Assembly: GCF_021129305.1 (NCBI RefSeq)
Contig: NZ_JAJOMB010000021.1
Location: 124,001-188,000 of the forward strand
Length of the DNA: 64,000 nt
Reading direction: 5' to 3'
Source: Kineosporia babensis
GTDB taxonomy: Bacteria > Actinomycetota > Actinomycetes > Actinomycetales > Kineosporiaceae
The position numbers and the translations under genes are program-made. Shown one piece after another: positions 23,178-32,011 of the stretch (the first letter of the stretch is position 1; each line of letters opens with the position of its first letter). The notes below the pieces were generated by a model. It made no database searches. It was not told where the DNA came from and worked only from the letters and a program-made list of their open reading frames with translations.

Positions 23178-24170
23178 GTGAGTTCACCGGCAGCCGCCGC
23201 GCCCGTACCCAGCACTCCCGATGCACCCGGCCCGACCCGGACGAGTCAGCCCCGGGGCCCGGTCCGGGGTGAGCCGCACGTCGACCCGAACCCCAAACGG
23301 CGCGGGGAGCAGACCGCGCTGTTCATCTTCATCGCGGTGCCGTTCGTGGCCCTGCTGGCCGCGATTCCGATGGCCTGGGGCCGGGTGCTGAACTGGCACG
23401 ACCTGGTGATCGCGTTCGTCCTCTACCTGATCTCCGGCCTCGGCATCACGGTCGGCTTCCACCGTTTCTTCACCCACGGCGCGTTCCGGGCCAACCGCCC
23501 GCTGACCATCGCCCTGGCCGTGGCCGGCTCGCTGGCGGTCGAGGGGCCGGTGCTGCGCTGGGTGGCCGACCACCGCCGGCACCACGCGTTCAGCGACCGC
23601 GAGGGCGACCCGCACTCCCCCTGGCGCTACGGCGAGACGGTGCCGGCCTTGCTCAAGGGCCTCTGGTACGCCCACATGGGCTGGCTGTTCGACCCGGAGA
23701 ACACCAACCCCCGGCGCTACGCCCCCGACCTGATGCGGGACAAGGGTGTGATGTTCGTGTCGCGCTCGTTCGGCCCGCTGGTGATCGTCTCACTCGGCCT
23801 GCCCGCGCTGCTCGGCCTCGCGATCACCGGGGCCTGGCAGGGCGCGGCCACCGCCTTCTTCTGGGGCTCGCTGGTGCGCATCGGCCTGCTGCACCACGTC
23901 ACCTGGTCGATCAACTCGATCTGCCACGCGCTGGGTGAGCGGCCGTTCAAGAGCCGCGACCGCTCCGGCAACGTCTGGTGGCTGGCCCTGCTGTCGTTCG
24001 GCGAGTCCTGGCACAACCTGCACCACGCCGACCCGACCTGCGCCCGGCACGGGGTGCTGCGCGGCCAGATCGACTCCAGCGCCCGGGTGATCTGGTTCTT
24101 CGAGAAACTCGGCTGGGCCACCCACGTGCGCTGGCCGGACACCACCCGGCTGGCTGCCCGCCGAGCCTGA
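23178..24170 (+). CDS. Membrane fatty acid (acyl-CoA) delta-9-type desaturase
   Basis: 330 aa from the GTG at 23178; earlier in-frame starts would add an implausible Arg/Pro-rich stretch. Four membrane segments surround the three histidine boxes of the di-iron desaturases: HRFFTH, HRRHH and HNLHH (in SFGESWHNLHHADPTCARHG). The length and box spacing match stearoyl-CoA-desaturase-type enzymes. It introduces a cis double bond into acyl chains and so tunes membrane fluidity. The first 40 residues are a Pro/Ala-rich disordered tail. The TetR gene 107 bp downstream is the likely regulator. Confidence 0.9.
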   Translation: MSSPAAAAPVPSTPDAPGPTRTSQPRGPVRGEPHVDPNPKRRGEQTALFIFIAVPFVALLAAIPMAWGRVLNWHDLVIAFVLYLISGLGITVGFHRFFTHGAFRANRPLTIALAVAGSLAVEGPVLRWVADHRRHHAFSDREGDPHSPWRYGETVPALLKGLWYAHMGWLFDPENTNPRRYAPDLMRDKGVMFVSRSFGPLVIVSLGLPALLGLAITGAWQGAATAFFWGSLVRIGLLHHVTWSINSICHALGERPFKSRDRSGNVWWLALLSFGESWHNLHHADPTCARHGVLRGQIDSSARVIWFFEKLGWATHVRWPDTTRLAARRA

Positions 24171-24265
24171 GCCGGGTCCGGAGCGGGCCCGAGCCGACCC
24201 CTGCGTACACCCCCTGCGCCGACCCGGGCGCAGGACCGTCTTCCACACCGATCGTGTGAGTTGGG

Positions 24266-24271
24266 CATGAT
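24266..24271 (+). promoter_or_regulatory. Candidate -10 box of a leaderless tetR transcript
   Basis: CATGAT ends 6 nt before the GTG start at 24278, the spacing expected if transcription begins at the start codon. No ribosome-binding site precedes the GTG. No convincing -35 was found. Confidence 0.4.
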
Positions 24272-24277
24272 AGCTGC

Positions 24278-24991
24278 GTGAGTACAGGCCACCAGTCCCC
24301 GACGCCCGACCGTCCGCGCGCGTCCAGGAGTGTCGGCCGATCCCGGATGACCGGGGCCCAGCGACGCGAGCAGCTGCTGGAGATCGGCCGGGGCCTGTTC
24401 GCCGCCAAGGGCTTCGAGGGCACCAGCGTGGAGGAGATCGCGGCCACCGCCGGGGTCTCCAAACCCGTGGTGTACGAGCACTTCGGCGGCAAGGACGGGC
24501 TGTACGCGGTGGTCGTCGAGGTGGAGACGCGCAAGCTGCTCGAGGCGATGACCGCGGCGCTGACCAAGCCCAACCATCCGCGCCGGGTGCTCGAGATCGC
24601 CGCGATGACGCTGCTGGACTACATCGAGGCGGAGACCGACGGCTTCCGGATCCTGGTGCGCGACTCGCCGATCAGCGAGCCCCGCGGCGGCTTCTCCAGC
24701 CTGCTCAGCGATGTCGCCACGCACGTGGAGTACATCCTGGCCGAGCAGTTCGCCGACCGCGGGTTCGACTCCCAGACCGCCCCGCTGTACGCCCAGATGC
24801 TGGTCGGCATGGTGGCCTTCACCGGTCAGTTCTGGCTCGACCACCGCAAGCCGGACAAGGCCATGGTGGCCGCCCACATCGTGAACCTGGCCTGGAACGG
24901 GCTGACCGGGCTGGAGTCCACCCCGGGCCTGCGTGAGGAGCGGGCCGGGCGGGCCGAGTACCGGACCGCGGCCAAGGCGCTCGACGAGTGA
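24278..24991 (+). CDS. TetR-family transcriptional regulator (FasR-like)
   Basis: 237 aa. After a 25-residue disordered tail the helix-turn-helix is AAKGFEGTSVEEIAATAGVS followed by KPVVYEHFGGKDGLYAVVV, a clear TetR DNA-binding domain. The C-terminal part is all-helical and would bind an effector. The position just after a desaturase gene and a tandem palindrome suggests control of fatty-acid genes, perhaps with an acyl-CoA effector; this is inference. The stop overlaps the GTG of the MarR gene by 4 nt. Confidence 0.88.
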   Translation: MSTGHQSPTPDRPRASRSVGRSRMTGAQRREQLLEIGRGLFAAKGFEGTSVEEIAATAGVSKPVVYEHFGGKDGLYAVVVEVETRKLLEAMTAALTKPNHPRRVLEIAAMTLLDYIEAETDGFRILVRDSPISEPRGGFSSLLSDVATHVEYILAEQFADRGFDSQTAPLYAQMLVGMVAFTGQFWLDHRKPDKAMVAAHIVNLAWNGLTGLESTPGLREERAGRAEYRTAAKALDE

Positions 24992-25491
24992 GCGGACAGA
25001 CCGTCGACGAGGTCGACCGGATCGTCGCGGCCTGGCGGCGCGAGCGGCCCGACCTGGATGTCGCTCCGCTGGAGGTGCTTTCGCGGGTCAGCCGGCTGGC
25101 CCGGTTGCTGGACAAGGCCCGTTCGGCCGCGTTCGCCCGGCACGAGCTCGAGACCTGGGAGTTCGACGTGCTTTCCGCGTTGCGCCGCAGCGGGGATCCG
25201 TACCAGCTCTCCCCCGGCCAGCTGGTCGGCCTGACCATGGTCACCAGCGGCACGATGACCAACCGGATCGACCGGCTGGCCTCGCGCGGCCTGGTTCGCC
25301 GGCTGCCCGACCCGAGCGACGGGCGTGGGGTGATGGTCCGGCTGGAGGCGGGCGGCCGGGCGGTGGCCGACGCGGCGCTGGCCGACCTGCTCGAGGTGGA
25401 GCGCTCGGTGCTGGCCGCCCTGGACCCGGGCGAACACGACGACCTCTCCCGGCTGCTGCGCGACCTGCTCACCGCCTTCGAGGCGAGCTGA
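24988..25491 (+). CDS. MarR-family transcriptional regulator
   Basis: 167 aa, GTG start in a GTGA overlap with the tetR gene. The winged helix is readable: LETWEFDVLSALRRSG, LSPGQLVGLTMVTSGTMTNR (recognition helix), IDRLASRGLVRRLPDPSDGR and the wing GVMVRLEAGG. Translation coupling with the TetR gene means the two regulators are co-produced. The ligand and targets are unknown. Confidence 0.88.
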   Translation: MSGQTVDEVDRIVAAWRRERPDLDVAPLEVLSRVSRLARLLDKARSAAFARHELETWEFDVLSALRRSGDPYQLSPGQLVGLTMVTSGTMTNRIDRLASRGLVRRLPDPSDGRGVMVRLEAGGRAVADAALADLLEVERSVLAALDPGEHDDLSRLLRDLLTAFEAS

Positions 25492-25524
25492 GCGCCACCA
25501 CCCCGGCCACCGACGTCCGCAAGC

Positions 25525-25704
25525 TCTCGAAGCGCCACCCAGCCACCGCGTCCTCCAGCGGTTGAGGCGCCACTCAGCCACAGCGTCCAGCAAGCGGTTG
25601 AGGCGCCAGCCAGCCACAGCGTCCAGCAAGCGGTTGAGGCGCCAGCCAGCCACAGCGTCCAGCAAGCGGTTGAGGCGCCAGCCAGCCACGGCGTCCGTAA
25701 AAAG
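25525..25704. repeat. 36-bp tandem minisatellite, about five units
   Basis: Units begin with GTTGAGGCGCCA at 25561, 25597, 25633 and 25669, a strict 36-bp period. A degenerate unit precedes them from 25525, and the last unit decays after 25690. The two central units are identical over their full length. There are no unique spacers, so this is not a CRISPR array. It lies after the MarR stop and is probably non-coding. Confidence 0.85.
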
Positions 25705-25790
25705 TTCCCGAAGGCCCACCTTCCAAGGTCACTCGACCCTGCCGTCCGGCCGCGCGACCGAGGACCGTTCCCACAGGTCCACTTAGCCAC

Positions 25791-25860
25791 GAAAACGGAC
25801 AATCACGACCCGTTCGGGCGCCCGGACGTGTCCGTTTGGCTCAAGATGCTGCCCGTTTTC
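25791..25860 (+). promoter_or_regulatory. Competing inverted repeats upstream of the DeoR gene
   Basis: AAACGGACA (25793-25801) is perfectly complementary to TGTCCGTTT (25829-25837). The same left segment, GAAAACGG (25791-25798), is also complementary to CCGTTTTC (25853-25860). The two pairings exclude each other. It may be a terminator of the tetR-marR transcript or an operator; no U-run follows. Confidence 0.4.
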
Positions 25861-25951
25861 CCGCACCCCCTTGTGGAGTTGCTGTGCCTGAGGTTTACAT
25901 CACAGACACATGCTCCGGGCCGGTTCGGCCACGGACGGGCGGAGGCGGGCA

Positions 25952-26719
25952 ATGGAGCTCTATGCCTATGAACGACGGCGCTGGCTGGTCGATCAGGCAC
26001 GGCAGGTGGGACGGATCGATGTTGCGGAAGTGGCCCGTGAGCTCACGGTGGCCAAGGAGACGGTGCGCCGCGACCTGACGGCCCTGGAGGCCGAGGGACT
26101 GCTGCGGCGGGTGCACGGCGGGGCGATCCCGGTGGAACGCCTCGGCTTCGAGGGAACGCTGGCGCTGCGCAACACTTCTCGCACCGACGAGAAGGGCCGG
26201 ATCGCCGATCACGCGATCGGCCTGGTCGGCACCGCGGAGTCGATCTACATCGACGAGGGCTCGACCACCCAGGCGTTCGCGGAACGGCTCACCCCGCGCC
26301 GGCCGCTCACCGTGGTCACCAACTCGCTGCCGATCGCGCTGGTGATGGCCCCGCGCGAGGCGGTCTCGGTGGTGCTGATCGGCGGGCGGGTCCGCGGCAA
26401 GACGCTGGGCACGATCGACCACTGGGCGCTGCGGATGCTCGAGGACTTCGTCTTCGACCTGAGCATCCTGGGCGCCAACGGGCTCACCCTGGAACGCGGC
26501 GCGACCTGCCCGGATGCGGCCGTGGCGGCGGTCAAGGCGCGGGCGGTGGGCTCCAGCCGGCGAACCGTGCTGCTCACCGATTCCTCAAAGCTTGGCTCAG
26601 ATTCCTCGTACCGGTTTGCGCAGGCCCGTGACTTTTCGACTATCGTCACCGACCGCTCGGCCAACGAAGGTCAGATCCGGCGCCTGCGCGCCATCGGGAT
26701 AGAGGCGGTGATGGTGTGA
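25952..26719 (+). CDS. DeoR-family transcriptional regulator of sugar metabolism
   Basis: 255 aa from the ATG at 25952, which has GGAGGCGGG just upstream. The N-terminal helix-turn-helix (VAEVARELTVAKETVRRDLT, then LLRRVHGGAIPV) is the DeoR signature. The DeoRC sensor domain follows, with IYIDEGSTTQAFAE, VVTNSLPIA, LIGGRVRGKTLGTI and LTDSSKLG. DeoR-type sensors bind phosphorylated sugars. It lies 153 bp upstream of a sugar/polyol ABC importer and is its likely repressor, with a candidate operator at 26784. Confidence 0.92.
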   Translation: MELYAYERRRWLVDQARQVGRIDVAEVARELTVAKETVRRDLTALEAEGLLRRVHGGAIPVERLGFEGTLALRNTSRTDEKGRIADHAIGLVGTAESIYIDEGSTTQAFAERLTPRRPLTVVTNSLPIALVMAPREAVSVVLIGGRVRGKTLGTIDHWALRMLEDFVFDLSILGANGLTLERGATCPDAAVAAVKARAVGSSRRTVLLTDSSKLGSDSSYRFAQARDFSTIVTDRSANEGQIRRLRAIGIEAVMV

Positions 26720-26783
26720 GGCCGGCCGGATCGATCGGGTCAAGCCCGTTCATACTTCGCGTTCCTTCGTCGGCAGCCAGTTC

Positions 26784-26797
26784 TGACAACCTTGTCA
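26784..26797 (+). promoter_or_regulatory. Palindromic operator candidate before the ABC importer operon
   Basis: TGACAACCTTGTCA is a palindrome with 6-bp arms and a CC centre. Its right half TTGTCA could double as a -35 box; an AT-rich -10 region (around TAATTAATACT) follows at about 26808-26819. A repressor bound here would block the promoter. The DeoR product is the obvious candidate. Confidence 0.45.
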
Positions 26798-26872
26798 TCA
26801 CCTTAGGTAATTAATACTCAACTTTCTGTAGTCGAAGCAGCAGTTGGTCCCGCACAAGTCGAGGAGGATTTC

Positions 26873-28252
26873 GTGACCAGGACGAAGAACAACTGGCGGA
26901 TCGGTCTGATGGCAGGAGCCATCACGACCGCTCTGGTCACCACCGCGTGCGCAGGCGCAGGCGGTGGTGGAGCCGGCGGGGGTGGCGACTCGGACGAGGA
27001 GTCGATCAATGTCCTGATGGTGGGCAACCCTCAGATGGTCGACATTCAGGAACTCACCGCCGACACCTTCACCAAGGACACCGGCATCAAGGTGAACTAC
27101 ACCGTGCTGCCCGAGAACCAGCTGCGTGACAAGGTCACCCAGGACGTGGCCAGCCAGGCCGGGCAGTACGACATCGCCAGCGTCGGCGCCTACGAGACGG
27201 CGCTGTGGCAGAAGAACGGCTGGCTGCACGAGATGAGCTCGTTCGCCGACGCCGACTCGACCTACGACAGTGCCGACCTGCTCGCCCCGGTGGCCGACAG
27301 CCTCAAGGGCGAGGACGGCAAGCTCTACGCCCTGCCGTTCTACGGCGAGTCCTCCTTCCTGATGTACCGCAAGGACATCTTCGAGAAGGAAGGGCTGAAG
27401 ATGCCGGACAAGCCCACCTGGGACGAGGTGGCGAAACTGGCCGCCGAGGTGGACGGCGCCGAGCCCGGGATGAAGGGCATCTGCCTGCGCGGCCTGCCCG
27501 GCTGGGGCGAGATGTTCGCCCCGCTCACCACCGTGGTGAACACCTTCGGGGGCACCTGGTTCACCCAGGACTGGCAGGCCCAGGTGAACTCGCCCGAGTT
27601 CACCGAGGCGGTCGACTTCTACGTGAAGCTGATCCGCGAGCACGGCGAGGAGGGCGCGGCCTCGGCCGGCTTCACCGAGTGCCTGAACGCGATGAGCCAG
27701 AGCAAGGTCGCCATGTGGTACGACGCCACCTCGGCCGCCGGCTCGCTGGAGAACCCGGAGAGCAGCAAGGTGGTCGGCAAGGTCGGCTACGCCTACGCCC
27801 CGGTCAAGGAGACCGAGTACAGCGGCTGGCTCTGGTCGTGGAACTGGGTGATGCCCAAGACCACCAAGAAGACCGACGCCGCCTCGAAGTTCGCGCTCTG
27901 GGCGACCAGCAAGGAGTACGAGAAGACGGTCGGCGAGAAGCTGGGCTGGAGCCGGGTTCCCTCCGGCAAGCGGGCCAGCACCTACGAACTGGCCGAGTAC
28001 AAGGAGGCTTCCGGCGACTTCGGGGCGCTGACCCTGGAGTCGATCCAGAACACCGACCCGACCAACCCGGGTGTCCAGCCCCGCCCGACGGTCGGCGTGC
28101 AGTACGTGACCATCCCGGAGTTCCAGGACCTGGGCACCAAGGTCTCGCAGTCGATCAGCGCCGCGCTGACCGGCAGCGGCACCGTGAAGGAAGCGCTCGA
28201 CTCGGGCCAGAAGGAAGCCGAAGAGGTCGCGAAGAACTACCAGGGCAAGTAG
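26873..28252 (+). CDS. ABC importer substrate-binding lipoprotein (sugar/polyol type)
   Basis: 459 aa, GTG start with GAGGAGG 5 nt upstream. The signal peptide ends at Cys26 (LVTTAC), a lipobox with Thr instead of Leu/Val at -3. A Gly-rich linker precedes a family-1 extracellular binding domain: INVLMVGNPQMVDIQELTAD, YDIASVGAYETALWQKNGWL, PFYGESSFLMYRKDIFEKEG. The sequence style resembles sorbitol/mannitol binding proteins of the SmoE type. It delivers substrate to the two permeases encoded downstream. The exact ligand is an inference. Confidence 0.9.
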   Translation: MTRTKNNWRIGLMAGAITTALVTTACAGAGGGGAGGGGDSDEESINVLMVGNPQMVDIQELTADTFTKDTGIKVNYTVLPENQLRDKVTQDVASQAGQYDIASVGAYETALWQKNGWLHEMSSFADADSTYDSADLLAPVADSLKGEDGKLYALPFYGESSFLMYRKDIFEKEGLKMPDKPTWDEVAKLAAEVDGAEPGMKGICLRGLPGWGEMFAPLTTVVNTFGGTWFTQDWQAQVNSPEFTEAVDFYVKLIREHGEEGAASAGFTECLNAMSQSKVAMWYDATSAAGSLENPESSKVVGKVGYAYAPVKETEYSGWLWSWNWVMPKTTKKTDAASKFALWATSKEYEKTVGEKLGWSRVPSGKRASTYELAEYKEASGDFGALTLESIQNTDPTNPGVQPRPTVGVQYVTIPEFQDLGTKVSQSISAALTGSGTVKEALDSGQKEAEEVAKNYQGK

Positions 28253-28293
28253 TCAGCCGAATCCCCCGTCGTCTCGAACCCTGAGGAGTGGCA

Positions 28294-29289
28294 ATGTCTA
28301 CCGTTGCCGATACACGTCAGGATGAGAACGCGGCCCCACCGGCACGCCGGGCCACCGGGACCTCTGCGAGGTCCCGGTGGATCCGGCGCGCTCCGCTGCT
28401 GCCGGCCCTCATCTTCACGATCGTCATCACCCAGATCCCGTTCCTGGTCACGCTGGTCATCTCGTCGCTGCACTGGAGCGCGCTGAATCCCGGCGACAAG
28501 AACTTCCTCGGTCTGGGCAACTACAACGAGTTCGTCGGCCTGGACAACTACGTCACGGTCTTCACCGACGGCCGGCTGCGCAGCGCGGTGTTCAACACGG
28601 TCACCCTGACCGTCGGCACCGTGGGCCTGAGCCTGCTGCTCGGCCTGGGCCTGGCCATCCTGCTGGACCGCAAGTTCCCCGGCCGCGGGCTGGCCCGCAC
28701 CCTGCTGATCGCGCCCTTCCTGATCATGCCGGTGGCCTCGGCGCTGCTGTGGAAGCACGCCATCTACAACCCGTCGTACGGTCTGATCAACGGCGTCCTG
28801 AACTGGGTCTGGCAGCTCTTCGGGGCCGACCAGGGCCCGACCATCGACTTCGTGTCCAACTACCCGATGCCCGCGGTGATCATGGCGCTGGTCTGGCAGT
28901 GGACCCCGTTCATGATGCTGATCCTGCTGGCCGGCCTGCAGGCCCAGCCGACCGACATCCTCGAGGCGGCCCGGGTCGACGGCGCCTCCAGCGTCAAGAT
29001 CTTCCGCTACATCACCCTGCCGCACCTGCGGCAGTACCTGGAACTGGCCACCCTGCTCGGGGCGATCTACATCGTCCAGCACATCGATGCGGTCTTCTCG
29101 ATCACCCAGGGCGGACCGGGCAGTGCGACCACCAACCTGCCCTACGAGATCTACCTGACCACCTTCCGTAAGTTCGAGTACGGCGAGGCGGCGGCGGCCG
29201 GCGTGGTCACCGTGATCGGCACGATGATCGTGGCCACCTTCGCGCTGCGGGTGGTCAGCTCGCTCTTCCGAGAGGAGCAAGGCCGATGA
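28294..29289 (+). CDS. ABC sugar/polyol importer permease (MalF-type)
   Basis: 331 aa from the ATG at 28294, with GAGGAG 5 nt upstream; a GTG two codons earlier is inside that site. Six membrane segments are visible, beginning LLPALIFTIVITQIPFLVTL. The EAA loop reads DILEAARVDGASSVKIFRYI (EAA..DGA, then TLPHLR) and contacts the ATPase. It forms the pore with the next gene product. Stop and next ATG overlap by 4 nt. Confidence 0.92.
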   Translation: MSTVADTRQDENAAPPARRATGTSARSRWIRRAPLLPALIFTIVITQIPFLVTLVISSLHWSALNPGDKNFLGLGNYNEFVGLDNYVTVFTDGRLRSAVFNTVTLTVGTVGLSLLLGLGLAILLDRKFPGRGLARTLLIAPFLIMPVASALLWKHAIYNPSYGLINGVLNWVWQLFGADQGPTIDFVSNYPMPAVIMALVWQWTPFMMLILLAGLQAQPTDILEAARVDGASSVKIFRYITLPHLRQYLELATLLGAIYIVQHIDAVFSITQGGPGSATTNLPYEIYLTTFRKFEYGEAAAAGVVTVIGTMIVATFALRVVSSLFREEQGR

Positions 29290-30173
29290 GCACTTCGACC
29301 CTGGAGAAGCGGGGCACGTTCCTCAACCGGCGCAAGAAGGACAGCCGCGGTGAGGGCGACATCGCCGAGAAGGGTGGTCCGGTCTGGACCATCGTCGCCT
29401 GGGTGGCCACGCTGCTGTTCTTCGCCCCGGTGGCCTGGATGGTGCTCACCTCGCTGCACACCGAGGCGGACGCGGCCACCAACCCGCCGACGCTGTTCTC
29501 CGGCATCACCTTCGAGAACTACGGCGCGCTGTTTGACCGGGGCGTCGGGCCGTACCTGATCAACTCGGCGATGGCCAGCATCGTCTCGACCCTGCTGGTG
29601 CTGGCGCTGTCGATCCCGGCCGCGTACGCCCTGTCGATCCGTCCGGTGGAGAAGTGGACGGACGTGATGTTCTTCTTCCTCTCCACCAAGTTCCTGCCCG
29701 CGATCGCCGCCCTGCTGCCGATCTACCTGCTGGTCAAGCGGGTCGGGATGCTGGACAACATCTGGGTGCTGGTGATCCTCTACACCGCGATGAACCTGCC
29801 GATCGCGGTCTGGATGATGCAGTCGTTCCTGGCCGAGGTGCCCAAGGAGATCCTCGAGGCCGCCTCGGTCGACGGGGCCGGGGTGCTGCGCTCGCTGTGG
29901 AGCATCGTGGTCCCGATGGCCACCCCCGGCATCGCGGCCACCAGCCTGATCTGTTTCATCTTCAGCTGGAACGAGTTCCTGTTCGCGGTGAACCTGACCG
30001 CGACCATCTCGTCCACCTCACCGGTGTTCCTGGTCGGCTTCATCAGCAGCCAGGGCCTGTTCCTGGCCAAGCTCTGCGCGGCGGCCACGTTGGTCTCGCT
30101 GCCGGTGCTGATCGCCGGGTTCGCGGCTCAGGACAAGCTGGTCCGCGGCCTCTCGCTGGGCGCGGTCAAGTAG
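29286..30173 (+). CDS. ABC sugar/polyol importer permease (MalG-type)
   Basis: 295 aa, ATG in an overlap with the upstream permease. Six membrane segments; the EAA loop is KEILEAASVDGAGVLRSLWS. The operon ends here without an ATP-binding subunit, so the importer must borrow one, as many actinobacterial sugar importers do with MsiK. No catabolic dehydrogenase or kinase follows, because the next gene is convergent. Confidence 0.92.
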   Translation: MSTSTLEKRGTFLNRRKKDSRGEGDIAEKGGPVWTIVAWVATLLFFAPVAWMVLTSLHTEADAATNPPTLFSGITFENYGALFDRGVGPYLINSAMASIVSTLLVLALSIPAAYALSIRPVEKWTDVMFFFLSTKFLPAIAALLPIYLLVKRVGMLDNIWVLVILYTAMNLPIAVWMMQSFLAEVPKEILEAASVDGAGVLRSLWSIVVPMATPGIAATSLICFIFSWNEFLFAVNLTATISSTSPVFLVGFISSQGLFLAKLCAAATLVSLPVLIAGFAAQDKLVRGLSLGAVK

Positions 30174-30181
30174 GGGTCTCG

Positions 30182-30211
30182 CCGGAACCGCTGGTCAGCC
30201 AGCGGTTTCGG
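30182..30211. terminator. Bidirectional hairpin between permease and ABC-F genes
   Basis: Arms 30182-30194 and 30199-30211 match in 12 of 13 positions around a TCAG loop (core AACCGCTGG/CCAGCGGTT). It lies between two convergent genes; the stop codon of the ABC-F gene forms part of the loop. Confidence 0.7.
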
Positions 30212-32009
30212 CGGCCTCCAGCCACTCTTCCTCGAGGGCTTCCTTCTCGGCCGTGATCTGGCGCAGTTCGGCGTCGAGCTTGGCCACCGCGGTGTGATCG
30301 GTCGCCTTCTCGGCCATCTGCGCGTGCAGTTTCTCTTCCCGGGAGCCGAGTTTCGCGATCTGGCGCTCCAGCCGGGCCATCTCCTTGCGGGCGGCGCGGG
30401 CGTCGGCGGCGCTGGTCTCCTTAGGGGCCACAACTGTAGACGCCGTTGAGGACGCGGTCTCTTCCTGGCGGGCCCGTAGGGTGAGGTACTCCTCCACTCC
30501 ACCAGGCAGGTCACGGATCTGCCGGTCGCCCAGCAGGGCCACCTGGCGGTCGCACAACCGCTCCAGCAGGTACCGGTCGTGGGAGACCACGATCAGCGTG
30601 CCGGGCCACTCGTCCAGCGTGTCCTCGATCGCCGCGAGCGTGTCGGTGTCCAGGTCGTTCGTCGGCTCGTCGAGCAGCAGCACGTTCGGCTCGCCCATCA
30701 GCAGGCGCAGCAGCTGCAGCCGGCGCCGCTCGCCACCGGACAGATCGCCCACCCGGGTCCAGATCTTGTCCTTGGTGAAGCCCAGGCGCTCCAGCAGCTG
30801 GCCCGCGGTGACGTCCTTGTTGCCGATCCGCACGGTGCCGCGGACCTTCTCGACCGCCTCCTGCACCTTCTGGTCGGCGACGGCGTCCAGCTCGCGCACG
30901 TCCTGGCTGAGGATCACGGCCTGAACCGTCTTGCCCCGCTTGACCTTTCCGGAGGCCGGGACCGGGGCGTCCGGACCACCCAGCATCATCCGCATCAGCG
31001 TGGTCTTGCCGGAGCCGTTGACCCCGACGATGCCGATCCGGTCACCCGGGCCCAGCCGCCAGGTGACGTGCTCCAGAAGGGTTTTCGCCTCGTCGCCGGA
31101 ACCGACCGTGACGGTGACGTCCTCCAGGTCGATGACGTCCTTGCCGAGCCGGGCGGTGGCCATCTTGGCCAGGTTCATCTGGTCGCGCGGGGGCGGCTCG
31201 TCGGCGATCAGGCTCTCGGCCGCGTCGATCCGGAACCGGGGCTTGCTGGTCCGCGCCGGGGCGCCGCGCTGCAGCCAGGCAAGTTCCTTGCGCAAGGTGT
31301 TCTGGCGCCGTTCCTCGGTCACCGCAGCCACCCGGGCCCGTTCGGCGCGAGTCAGCGTGTAGGCCGCGTAACCGCCGTCGTAGCTGTCCACGACCCCGTC
31401 GTGAACCTCCCAGATCCGGCCGCAGACCGCGTCCAGGAACCAGCGGTCGTGGGTGACCACCAGCAGGCCGCCGCGACCGGCGGGCCAGCGCTGGTTCAGG
31501 TGGCGGGCCAGCCAGGCCACGCCCTCCACGTCCAGATGGTTGGTGGGCTCGTCGAGCATCACCAGGTCGTGCTCACCGATCAGCAGCGCGGCCAGGCCGA
31601 CCCGGCGCCGCTGCCCGCCGGAGAGCCGGCCGAACTTCGCGTCCAGCCCGCCGACCAGCGGGGCCTCGAGTCCGCCGAGCAGACCGCCGAGCACGTCGCG
31701 CACCCGGGCATCGCCGGCCCACTCGTGCGCCTCCAGGGTGCCCATGACCGCCTGCCGCACGGTCATTTCCGGATCGAGGCGGTCTTCCTGCCAGAGCGCG
31801 CCGAGGCGCACGTCGCGGCCCATCGTGACCCGGCCACCGTCCGGCTCCTGCTGACGGGCGAGCACCCGCAGCAGGGTGGACTTGCCCTCGCCGTTACGGC
31901 CGACCACACCGATCCGGTCCCCGTCGTCGAGACCGAGAGAGACCGCGTCCAAAAGCGTCCGGGACCCGTGCACCACCGTGACGGATTCCGCGTTGAGAAG
32001 GTGAGCCAC
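30195..32009 (-). CDS. ABC-F family ATPase (Uup-like)
   Basis: 604 aa with two nucleotide-binding domains and no membrane segment. NBD1 has Walker A GRNGEGKSTLLRVL, signature LSGGQRRRVGLAAL and Walker B LVMLDEPTNHLD. NBD2 has GVNGSGKTTLMRMM, LSGGERRRLQLLRL and LLLDEPTNDLD. An inter-domain linker of ABC-F type follows NBD1 (LNQRW...ERRQNTLRKELAWLQRG). The C-terminus is a charged coiled coil (ARAARKEMARLERQIAKLGS), the feature of Uup. Such proteins act on ribosomes or DNA structures. It starts 2 nt after ispE. Confidence 0.92.
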   Translation of the reverse strand: MAHLLNAESVTVVHGSRTLLDAVSLGLDDGDRIGVVGRNGEGKSTLLRVLARQQEPDGGRVTMGRDVRLGALWQEDRLDPEMTVRQAVMGTLEAHEWAGDARVRDVLGGLLGGLEAPLVGGLDAKFGRLSGGQRRRVGLAALLIGEHDLVMLDEPTNHLDVEGVAWLARHLNQRWPAGRGGLLVVTHDRWFLDAVCGRIWEVHDGVVDSYDGGYAAYTLTRAERARVAAVTEERRQNTLRKELAWLQRGAPARTSKPRFRIDAAESLIADEPPPRDQMNLAKMATARLGKDVIDLEDVTVTVGSGDEAKTLLEHVTWRLGPGDRIGIVGVNGSGKTTLMRMMLGGPDAPVPASGKVKRGKTVQAVILSQDVRELDAVADQKVQEAVEKVRGTVRIGNKDVTAGQLLERLGFTKDKIWTRVGDLSGGERRRLQLLRLLMGEPNVLLLDEPTNDLDTDTLAAIEDTLDEWPGTLIVVSHDRYLLERLCDRQVALLGDRQIRDLPGGVEEYLTLRARQEETASSTASTVVAPKETSAADARAARKEMARLERQIAKLGSREEKLHAQMAEKATDHTAVAKLDAELRQITAEKEALEEEWLEAAETAG

Positions 32010-32011
32010 CG

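Noticed and set aside
25525-25704. 36-bp repeats resembling a CRISPR array
   Set aside because: The period itself is 36 bp with no unique spacers, units decay at both ends, and no cas genes are near. It is a minisatellite.
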